This document shows, piece after piece, positions 58,698 through 64,000 of a stretch of DNA of 64,000 nt. Positions within the stretch are counted from its first letter, which is position 1, and every line of letters starts with the position of its first letter. The position numbers were made by a program, and so were the translations under genes. The notes under the pieces were generated by a model. It was not told the DNA's origin. It saw only the letters and a list, made by a program, of their open reading frames with translations, and did no database searches. This stretch comes from Ferrimonas sediminicola (lineage in GTDB: Bacteria; Pseudomonadota; Gammaproteobacteria; Enterobacterales; Shewanellaceae), in assembly GCF_005116715.1 (NCBI RefSeq), contig NZ_SWCI01000001.1:434001-498000 (forward strand), in the 5' to 3' direction.

Positions 58698-59534
58698 ATG
58701 AAAAAGTTCACTGCATTAGCGATGGCTGCCCTGAGTTTGTCTGCATTTGCTTCCGAAGAAGCACCCGATATGGGGAATCCAACCGAGGTTTATACCTATT
58801 TGGGGGCGTCCTATGGCAGCGAAGGAGCCAACCTCAAGGGGATGATGGCCCTGAGTGAAGACAAGGGTGAATATGATCAGAAAAGCGGCATTCTGTTTGA
58901 GGTAAAAAACATCTTCAATGAAGGTGATAAAACCCCCAAGTTTGGCGGAATTCAGTATGGTCAATATCCCGACGGCAGCATCGGCCCGGTAGGCACCAAA
59001 ACCAAGGGGTACGCCAGCAACCGCTCCTATCGCCTGCGCTATGGCACCATCAACACCAAGAATGGCCTGGGCTTCTCCGTGGATGCGGTGTTTGCTGATC
59101 ACCCCTTCTTTGGTTCCACGTCGGTGATTCAGGCGGGTCCGGTGGCTACCATTCCGGTGGGCGAGGATATCCTGATCTGGCCCATCCTCTACGTGGGGGC
59201 GGTGGTCATGGATGACAACATCCAGGATCTGAATCCGGAGTGGCCCGACGCCAGCTCCAGCGGCGTGGACATCGCCTCCACCATCGGTACCGCCATGGTT
59301 TATGCCAAGTGGACCATCTCCGATAACTGGTGGACCCTGGCCAGCTACCGCTACACCATGGAGCTCAACGGCAAGTCCTGGGATGACGATGTGATGGACG
59401 GCGGTCTGCAGATGGACGCCACCGAGTTTGAGATCTCCCTGGCCTATCAGCTCACCAAGAAGCAGAACGTCCGTGCCTACTTCAGCACCGCCAAGGACGA
59501 CAGCTACTGGCTGGAGTACAACTACGCCTTCTAA
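58698..59534 (+). CDS. Predicted outer-membrane beta-barrel protein of the cluster
   Basis: A 278-residue protein with a signal peptide (MKKFTALAMAALSLSAFA-SE) and many amphipathic beta strands (SYRLRYGTINTKNGLGFSVD, WTISDNWWTLASYRYTMELN, TEFEISLAYQLTKKQNVRAY), ending in EYNYAF with the terminal Phe of barrel proteins. No family is recognised. It lies between paralogues B and C, 47 bases after B. CTGGAG precedes the ATG. A role as an outer-membrane channel or sensor working with the inner-membrane paralogues is possible but untested. Confidence 0.65.
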   Translation: MKKFTALAMAALSLSAFASEEAPDMGNPTEVYTYLGASYGSEGANLKGMMALSEDKGEYDQKSGILFEVKNIFNEGDKTPKFGGIQYGQYPDGSIGPVGTKTKGYASNRSYRLRYGTINTKNGLGFSVDAVFADHPFFGSTSVIQAGPVATIPVGEDILIWPILYVGAVVMDDNIQDLNPEWPDASSSGVDIASTIGTAMVYAKWTISDNWWTLASYRYTMELNGKSWDDDVMDGGLQMDATEFEISLAYQLTKKQNVRAYFSTAKDDSYWLEYNYAF

Positions 59535-59543
59535 CCCCCAATC

Positions 59544-59575
59544 GTCGTCAGGGCGTCGTCCGTCGCCCTGACGAC
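59544..59575 (+). other. Intergenic hairpin 1 before paralogue C
   Basis: Perfect 12-bp stem GTCGTCAGGGCG / CGCCCTGACGAC with an 8-base loop, ten bases after the barrel gene stop. There is no clear T run. Confidence 0.5.
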
Positions 59576-59580
59576 ACCCT

Positions 59581-59620
59581 GGAGGGGCGGTGTCATCCTC
59601 AATCCCCGTTCCGCCCCTCC
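59581..59620 (+). other. Intergenic hairpin 2 before paralogue C
   Basis: Arms GGAGGGGCGG and CCGCCCCTCC pair perfectly over 10 bp around a 20-base loop, 22 bases before the next start codon. Confidence 0.45.
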
Positions 59621-59642
59621 GCCCCAATTCAGAGGTGGTAGC

Positions 59643-60560
59643 ATGTTCCTGTTTGAACCCATCCCCTGGTACTCCTGGGCGGCCTTCTTTGCGGTACTGG
59701 CCGCGCTGATTCTGCTCAACGAGATCTCCCGCCGCAGCCTGTGGGCAGGTCTCGGCTGCTTTGTCCTGCTCCCCCTGGTGCTCACCCTTACCGTCTGGCC
59801 CCATACCACCTCCGCCGAGGGCTCCAGCGTCGGCACCTGGTTCCACTGGGCCAAGGTGTACTCCTCCCTGGCCGGATGTGTCGGCTTCATGGCCATTCGT
59901 TACATCAAGGGAGCGGCCGACAACAAGTGGGTGCTGATGTTCCCACCGGCGATCCTGGCCATCAACATCGCCGAGGCGGTGGTAAGGGACTTCCAGTGTT
60001 ACAGCTTCAACGGCCTGGTCGATGGCATCACCATCATCGGCGGTCCCTGGAACATCATGAACGGCATCGCCGGCATCCTGAATATCCTCACCATCTGCGG
60101 CTGGGCCGGCATCTTCATCAGCCGGGACAGGTTCAAGGATATGCTGTGGCCGGATATGCTGTGGTTCTGGATCATCGCCTACGACCTGTGGAACTTCGCT
60201 TATGTCTACAACTGCGTCGGTGACCATGCCTTCTACGCCGGAGGGACACTGCTGCTCTCCTGCACCATTCCGGCGTTCTTCATGCGTCGCGGTGCCTGGT
60301 TGCAGCACCGGGCCCACACCCTGGGGTTCTGGATGATGTTCGTGATGTGTTTTCCCGGTTTCGTGGACACCTCCCGATTTGCGGTGAAGGCCTCCGGCGA
60401 TCCTGTCGCCCTGTGGTGGGTCTCCGCCATCGCCCTGGCCGCCAATGTGGTCCTGGTGTTCTACCAGATTCATCGCATCCGCACTGCCCGCCGCCATCCT
60501 CTCAAGGATGAGCTCTACGATCACCTGCCCGCCTATCAGCAGGTGGCCTCCACCCGTTGA
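59643..60560 (+). CDS. Polytopic membrane protein, paralogue C (DUF5692-like)
   Basis: A 305-residue inner-membrane protein with about eight or nine spans, closest to paralogue B (WFHWAKVYSSLAGC, INIAEAVVRDFQC, FWIIAYDLWNFAYVYNCVGD, RGAWLQHRAHTLGFWMM). It has no signal peptide or periplasmic domain. It carries cysteines near the shared motifs (C in RDFQC and in YNCVGD) that B lacks. It ends with a charged cytoplasmic tail (RTARRHPLKDELYDHLPAYQ). AGAGGTGGTAGC precedes the ATG. Last gene of the cluster; a terminator follows. Confidence 0.7.
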   Translation: MFLFEPIPWYSWAAFFAVLAALILLNEISRRSLWAGLGCFVLLPLVLTLTVWPHTTSAEGSSVGTWFHWAKVYSSLAGCVGFMAIRYIKGAADNKWVLMFPPAILAINIAEAVVRDFQCYSFNGLVDGITIIGGPWNIMNGIAGILNILTICGWAGIFISRDRFKDMLWPDMLWFWIIAYDLWNFAYVYNCVGDHAFYAGGTLLLSCTIPAFFMRRGAWLQHRAHTLGFWMMFVMCFPGFVDTSRFAVKASGDPVALWWVSAIALAANVVLVFYQIHRIRTARRHPLKDELYDHLPAYQQVASTR

Positions 60561-60635
60561 TCCCCCGGGCGCGCCGGGTCGCACCACCCGGCGTGCCTAG
60601 CCAACCCATTGAGAAACAGCCCATCGACCCCTTTG

Positions 60636-60665
60636 CCCCGTCCGCTGCGCCGACGGGGTTTTCTT
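60636..60665 (+). terminator. Terminator after the membrane-protein cluster
   Basis: Stem CCCCGTC / GACGGGG with a 9-base loop followed by TTTTCTTT. Confidence 0.75.
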
Positions 60666-60756
60666 TGATGCCGTGGCCTTTGCTATAATCCCCGCCCCAA
60701 AGTCGGCCGGCGTGTGCGTTCCGGTCCCGTTGAACTGAATCTAGGGTGATCTTCCT

Positions 60757-61752
60757 TTGAGTTACGCCGAGCACAACTGCCGCTTCTCCGTGGCCCCCAT
60801 GCTGGACTGGACCGACAGGCACTATCGTTATTTTGCGCGGCTGCTGTCCCGTCAGGCCCTGCTGTACACCGAGATGGTGACCACCGGGGCGATCATCCAT
60901 GGGCGGGGAAACTACCTGGATTACAACGAGCAGGAGCACCCGGTGGCCCTGCAGTTGGGAGGCAGCAATCCCCAGGAGCTGGCCCAGTGTGCCAGGCTGG
61001 CCGAGGAGCGTGGTTATGATGAGGTCAACCTCAATGTGGGCTGCCCCTCGGACCGGGTACAGAATGGCCGCTTCGGGGCCTGCCTGATGGCCGAGCCCGA
61101 GCTGGTGGCCCAGAGCGTGGACGCCATGCGCCAGGTGGTGGCGATCCCGGTGACGGTCAAGACTCGCATCGGCATCGACGACCAGGACAGCTACGAGTTT
61201 CTCACCCGCTTTATCGAACTGGTGGCGGCGGCGGGGTGTGAGCAGTTCACCATCCATGCCCGCAAGGCATGGCTCTCCGGCCTCAGCCCCAAGGAGAACC
61301 GGGAGATCCCACCGCTGGACTATGAGCGCGCCTACCGGCTCAAGCGGGATTTCCCCCAACTAACCCTGGCGCTGAACGGTGGCATCAAGACCCTGGCCGA
61401 GTGCCAGACGCACCTCAAGCAGATGGACGGGGTGATGGTGGGCCGCGAAGCCTATCAGAACCCCTACCTGCTGGCGTCGGTGGACCGGACGATCTACGGC
61501 TGCGATACCCCCCTGGCGGACCGCCGCGAGGTGGTGGAGAAGATGGTGCCCTATGTGGAGCGCCACCTGGCCAGTGGTGGTCGGGTCAACCACGTGACCC
61601 GCCACATGCTGGGGCTGTTCAACGGCTTGCCCGGAGCCCGGAGCTGGCGCCGTACCCTGTCGGAACGGGCCCACCTCCCCGATGCCACCCCGGGGCTACT
61701 GCTGGAGGCGATGGCCGAAGTGGGTGAGTCCCTGGAGCCGGAAGTCGAATAG
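60757..61752 (+). CDS. dusA: tRNA-dihydrouridine(20/20a) synthase DusA
   Basis: A 331-residue FMN enzyme that reduces U20 and U20a in the tRNA D loop. Motifs: [52 protein letters not shown] (the Dus Cys motif), [36 protein letters not shown] and [13 protein letters not shown]. The DWTDRHYR form and length match DusA. The start is a TTG at 60757; AGGGTGAT lies at a suitable distance. A TATAAT at 60684 may be its -10 box. Confidence 0.95.
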   Translation: MSYAEHNCRFSVAPMLDWTDRHYRYFARLLSRQALLYTEMVTTGAIIHGRGNYLDYNEQEHPVALQLGGSNPQELAQCARLAEERGYDEVNLNVGCPSDRVQNGRFGACLMAEPELVAQSVDAMRQVVAIPVTVKTRIGIDDQDSYEFLTRFIELVAAAGCEQFTIHARKAWLSGLSPKENREIPPLDYERAYRLKRDFPQLTLALNGGIKTLAECQTHLKQMDGVMVGREAYQNPYLLASVDRTIYGCDTPLADRREVVEKMVPYVERHLASGGRVNHVTRHMLGLFNGLPGARSWRRTLSERAHLPDATPGLLLEAMAEVGESLEPEVE

Positions 61753-61754
61753 CA

Positions 61755-61778
61755 CAACGCCGCCCTCGGGCGGCGTTG
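61755..61778 (+). terminator. Hairpin after dusA
   Basis: Perfect 10-bp stem CAACGCCGCC / GGCGGCGTTG with a 4-base loop. The T run is missing, so it is terminator-like only. The rest of 61779-61916 shows no gene. Confidence 0.5.
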
Positions 61779-61916
61779 CTGCATCTATGGCTCGAGAGAG
61801 CCGTTGCGCCTGGCCTAAATCCCCACGGCCGACGGTGAGGCATCCGCCGTCAGGGCTGTCTTGGGATAGGGGAAGGAGCCGCTCCTCCTCGACTCCGCGG
61901 TCCCTTTCCTGACCAA

Positions 61917-61943
61917 TTTCACCAAGGGTTGGTGAAAATCACC
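61917..61943. promoter_or_regulatory. Overlapping palindromes, candidate activator site for the sigma54 promoter
   Basis: TTTCACCAA and TTGGTGAAA form a perfect 9-bp dyad around GGG, and GGTGA-AAA-TCACC overlaps it, so three alternating TCACC/GGTGA half-sites lie in a row. They are about 90 bases upstream of the sigma54-type promoter at 62027, the normal distance for an enhancer-binding protein. Confidence 0.5.
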
Positions 61944-62026
61944 ATTTCCCCCCCGTTCTCCTCAGATGGGCACCTCCTGGTGTCTCCCATGTTTTTATTA
62001 ATTCAATAAAATCATGCGGATAAAAA

Positions 62027-62043
62027 CTGGCACGCCGTTTGAA
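62027..62043 (+). promoter_or_regulatory. Sigma54-type promoter of the pspC-like operon
   Basis: TGGCACG (-24) and TTGAA (-12) with the correct spacing match the RpoN consensus TGGCACG-N4-TTGCW at all but one key base. It lies 45 bases upstream of the first small gene. Confidence 0.65.
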
Positions 62044-62087
62044 TACTTCTGAGTGAATCACCCATTCACCCATTTGGAGAAAATCTC

Positions 62088-62375
62088 ATGGACCGTTCAA
62101 TCAAAGTGAAGTCTCTGGTATCCGCGTCATTGGCCGCAGTGTTGATGTTTTCCGCCGGTGCCCAGGCGACCCCTCACGGCGAGATTGAGCAGGGAGTCGA
62201 GCAGTTTGTGTCTTCCCAGGTAGCCTCAATGCGCCAAACCCTGGAACGTCAACTGGCCAACGAAGTGCGACTGGCCGCCCGGATGCTGCTGGCGGGCCAC
62301 TCCACCGAACTGGCCGCCAAGCCGTCTAAGCCTAAGTTGACCGCCGCTGCCCGACGCCAAGGAGAGGAGGAATGA
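62088..62375 (+). CDS. Small secreted helical protein, first gene of the pspC-like operon
   Basis: A 95-residue protein with a signal peptide (VSASLAAVLMFSAGAQA-TP) and a mostly helical mature part (EIEQGVEQFVSSQVASMRQT, LERQLANEVRLAARMLLAGH) ending in a basic tail. No family is recognised. GGAGAA precedes the ATG at 62088. It is the first of four tightly packed small genes behind a sigma54-type promoter; the stop overlaps the next start. A periplasmic role in envelope stress is inferred only from the PspC neighbour. Confidence 0.6.
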   Translation: MDRSIKVKSLVSASLAAVLMFSAGAQATPHGEIEQGVEQFVSSQVASMRQTLERQLANEVRLAARMLLAGHSTELAAKPSKPKLTAAARRQGEEE

Positions 62376-62473
62376 TGGTTGTGAACTGGATGCTGGCCGT
62401 GCTCTGCCTGTTGCCACTGGCCGGCTGGATGCTGAGTGTGTTGGGTTACTGGCTCTACAGTGAAGTGCGCTAG
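62372..62473 (+). CDS. 33-residue single-span membrane protein
   Basis: ATG at 62372 overlaps the previous stop (ATGA) and is preceded by GGAGAGGAGG. It encodes one hydrophobic span (WMLAVLCLLPLAGWMLSVLG) with a short tail YWLYSEVR. The stop is 9 bases before the PspC gene and is followed by TAGGAGG, that gene's ribosome binding site. Good initiation signals and operon position support it; it recalls tiny Psp proteins but no homology is claimed. Confidence 0.55.
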   Translation: MMVVNWMLAVLCLLPLAGWMLSVLGYWLYSEVR

Positions 62474-62482
62474 GAGGTAAGC

Positions 62483-62683
62483 ATGGCCAATCGAATTGAA
62501 CGTGATCCCAGCCGGGGCTGGATCGCCGGAACCTTTGCCGGTCTGTGCCGCTATCTGGGTTTCAGCCCCTTCTGGTGTCGGGCCATCTTCCTGGTCTATC
62601 TGATGCTGGAGCCGGTCACCGCCACCCTGGCCTACCTGGTGGCCACCCTGTTGATGCCCAAACGCCGATGCCGCTACTGCTGA
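62483..62683 (+). CDS. PspC-domain protein
   Basis: A 66-residue protein of the PspC family: RIERDPSRGWIAGTFAGLCR followed by YLGFSPFWCRAIFLVYLML and the second span VTATLAYLVATLLMP. PspC is an inner-membrane sensor of envelope damage in the phage-shock response. This stand-alone short version lacks the extended C-terminal domain of E. coli PspC (119 residues). AGGAGG precedes the ATG. There is no pspA or pspB next to it. Confidence 0.85.
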   Translation: MANRIERDPSRGWIAGTFAGLCRYLGFSPFWCRAIFLVYLMLEPVTATLAYLVATLLMPKRRCRYC

Positions 62684-62826
62684 TCGTTCTGGTACTCTGC
62701 CTCGGCGTGGCGACCCTGAGCGCTCCCCCCGCCCTGGTCTGGTGGTGGCAGGATTATGGCAGTGGGTCACTGGCCGCCCTGGCGGTGGTGGTGATCGCCT
62801 GCTGGTACTGGCAGAAGAGCCAGTAG
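62668..62826 (+). CDS. 52-residue membrane protein overlapping the PspC gene
   Basis: ATG at 62668 lies inside the end of the PspC gene (16-base overlap, different frame). It encodes two hydrophobic segments (PLLLIVLVLCLGVATLSAPP and SLAALAVVVIACWYWQK). No separate ribosome binding site is clear, so translation is probably coupled. No family is recognised. Last gene of the four-gene unit. Confidence 0.5.
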   Translation: MPLLLIVLVLCLGVATLSAPPALVWWWQDYGSGSLAALAVVVIACWYWQKSQ

Positions 62827-62877
62827 CAACCCATTTTTTGCGGGGGCCCCATCGCCCTCTCGGGGTTCCCGCCCTCC

Positions 62878-63618
62878 CTAGGGCTTCAGCCTGGCCTGGA
62901 TAACCCTCCGGGCCTCGTCGCTGGCGAGCCGCTCGCCCAGGGCGGCAAACTCCGCCTGCATCACCGCTCCCAACTGAGGCTGGGACAGCTTCAGCAGCCG
63001 CTTGGCCTGCTGCATCGCCAGGGGGGGCCTGGAGGCAAACTTCTGGGCGTAGCTCATGGCCAGGTCCATCAGCTCGGCCTCGGGACAGCTGCAGTTAACC
63101 AGTCCCACCTGCTTGGCGCGCGCCACGCCGAAGGACTCACCCAACAGCAACAGTTCCGCCGCCAGAGGCCCGCCACACATCTGCGGGATCAGGGTGCTGG
63201 ATCCCGCCTCGGGAACGATCCCCAGGTTGACGAAGGGCAGCATAAAGGTGGCGTTGTCGGCGGCGATTACCATGTCGCAATGGGGCAGCAGCGTGCAGCC
63301 AATGCCCACCGCGCTGCCGCCGACGGCGGCGATCAGCGGTTTGGTCAGGGTGGGCAGCAGCCGGATAAACCGGGCGGCGGCATTGTTGTCATCGAATGCC
63401 TGGTCGGCGTGGAAGTTACCCAGGTCGTTGCCGGCGGTGAAGCAGTCGCCCTGTCCCCGGAGTAGGCAGGCGTGGATCTCGGGATCCTGTTCCGCCTGTT
63501 GCAGCCCGTCACACAGCTGGCAATACATCTCTTGGGTCAATGCGTTACGCTTGTCGGGCCGATGGATGGTCAGTACCATGACATGACCGTCACGGGATAT
63601 CGCTATCGGATTGGCCAT
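62878..63618 (-). CDS. Enoyl-CoA hydratase/isomerase family protein
   Basis: A 246-residue crotonase-fold enzyme. IHRPDKRNALTQEMYCQL, the oxyanion-hole segments GDCFTAGNDLGNFHADQ and AAVGGSAVGIGCTLLPHCDM, and FMLPFVNLGIVPEAGSSTLI are clear. The C-terminal part (FASRPPLAMQQAKRLLK) fits the family. It likely acts on fatty or aromatic acyl-CoA; hydratase and isomerase cannot be told apart. The ATG at 63618 has AAAGGAG upstream, which rules out a longer frame crossing into the next gene's 5' region. It is divergent from the PCuAC gene. Confidence 0.88.
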   Translation of the reverse strand: MANPIAISRDGHVMVLTIHRPDKRNALTQEMYCQLCDGLQQAEQDPEIHACLLRGQGDCFTAGNDLGNFHADQAFDDNNAAARFIRLLPTLTKPLIAAVGGSAVGIGCTLLPHCDMVIAADNATFMLPFVNLGIVPEAGSSTLIPQMCGGPLAAELLLLGESFGVARAKQVGLVNCSCPEAELMDLAMSYAQKFASRPPLAMQQAKRLLKLSQPQLGAVMQAEFAALGERLASDEARRVIQARLKP

Positions 63619-63676
63619 ACTTGCTCCTTTCCGTGGAGAGATTTTGTACCGAAGGAAAAAGTGTAAGGGAAGCGTG

Positions 63677-64000
63677 ATGAAATTCAAACAACTGTTTATA
63701 TTTTCTGCCCTGCTGACCGCCACCCCGGTGATGGCGGCGATCACCCTCAGCGATGCCCAGGTCAGGGAGATGCCGCCCGGGGTGCCCAACACCGCCGCTT
63801 ACCTGACCCTGCACAATGACGGCGAGGCCACGGCCTTGGTGGGGGCCAGTTGCGACATTGCCGCCAACACCGAAATCCACACCATGCTGACTGAAAATGG
63901 CATGATGAAGATGCGCCGCATCGACCGGGTCGACCTCCCTGCGGGCCAGTCGGTGTCTCTGCACCAGGGCGGTGATCACCTGATGCTACTGCAGCTGACC
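63677..64000 (+). CDS. PCuAC family periplasmic copper chaperone, 3' end outside window
   Basis: The first 108 codons are visible. A signal peptide (LFIFSALLTATPVMA-AI) precedes a mature part with AQVREMPPGVPNTAAYLTLH and the copper site NTEIHTMLTENGMMKMRRID followed by VSLHQGGDHLMLL. These give the H-x-M and H-x-M ligands of the H(M)X10MX21HXM motif. PCuAC proteins deliver Cu(I) to cytochrome c oxidase. The gene runs off the window end. Confidence 0.85.
   Translation, partial: MKFKQLFIFSALLTATPVMAAITLSDAQVREMPPGVPNTAAYLTLHNDGEATALVGASCDIAANTEIHTMLTENGMMKMRRIDRVDLPAGQSVSLHQGGDHLMLLQLT

Overview
This window looks like chromosomal DNA of a GC-rich gammaproteobacterium of the order Alteromonadales. 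Ferrimonas or a close relative is my best guess, inferred from gene content and order: the nnr-tsaE-amiB-mutL-miaA-hfq-hflX-hflK-hflC-purA run, motX, S46 peptidase, EpmA/EpmB/EF-P and MATE/FxsA/GroESL. Most of the window is core genome with dense, GC-rich coding. One stretch, about 8.39-11.9 kb, is visibly more AT-rich, holds damaged genes and an insertion sequence, and reads as an accessory insertion just downstream of groEL.

Layout. 0-8.4 kb: end of a patatin-like lipase, a DUF2061 gene behind a Fur-like site, a LON-domain protein, dsbD, fxsA and groES-groEL (both with sigma32-type promoters) and a MATE exporter. 8.4-11.9 kb: accessory island with an HNH nuclease, a frameshifted membrane/coiled-coil gene, a dead IS903-like element, a small secreted protein and a gene remnant. 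12-17.4 kb: secreted and hydrolase genes, then the EF-P modification cluster (epmB, efp, a small lipoprotein, epmA). 17.5-20.7 kb: predicted zinc/metal uptake operon with no ATPase gene. 20.7-21.9 kb: bfr-bfd iron storage with a Fur site. 21.9-29.6 kb: minus-strand genes (dehydrogenase, GDPD, a large MscK-like channel, EamA transporter, psd, rsgA).

29.7-31.2 kb: orn, then a remarkable array of five identical tRNA-Gly(GCC) genes interleaved with four chimeric tRNA-like elements. 31.5-47.6 kb: the nnr to purA cluster, then motX, rnr and rlmB. 47.7-55.5 kb: a DUF481 protein, rpsF-priB-rpsR-rplI, an S46 peptidase, dnaB, alr and a YjbQ protein.

55.6-60.6 kb: a chalcone-isomerase-like protein facing a cluster of three paralogous polytopic membrane proteins plus a predicted outer-membrane protein. 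The intergenic region holds a perfect FNR-type site and two copies of a shared dyad. I regard this cluster as the best candidate for an uncharacterised system. 60.7-64 kb: dusA, a sigma54-type promoter with an upstream palindromic activator site driving four tiny genes including a PspC-domain protein, an enoyl-CoA hydratase, and the start of a PCuAC copper chaperone.

All functional calls come from reading motifs and remembered family features. No database search was run.
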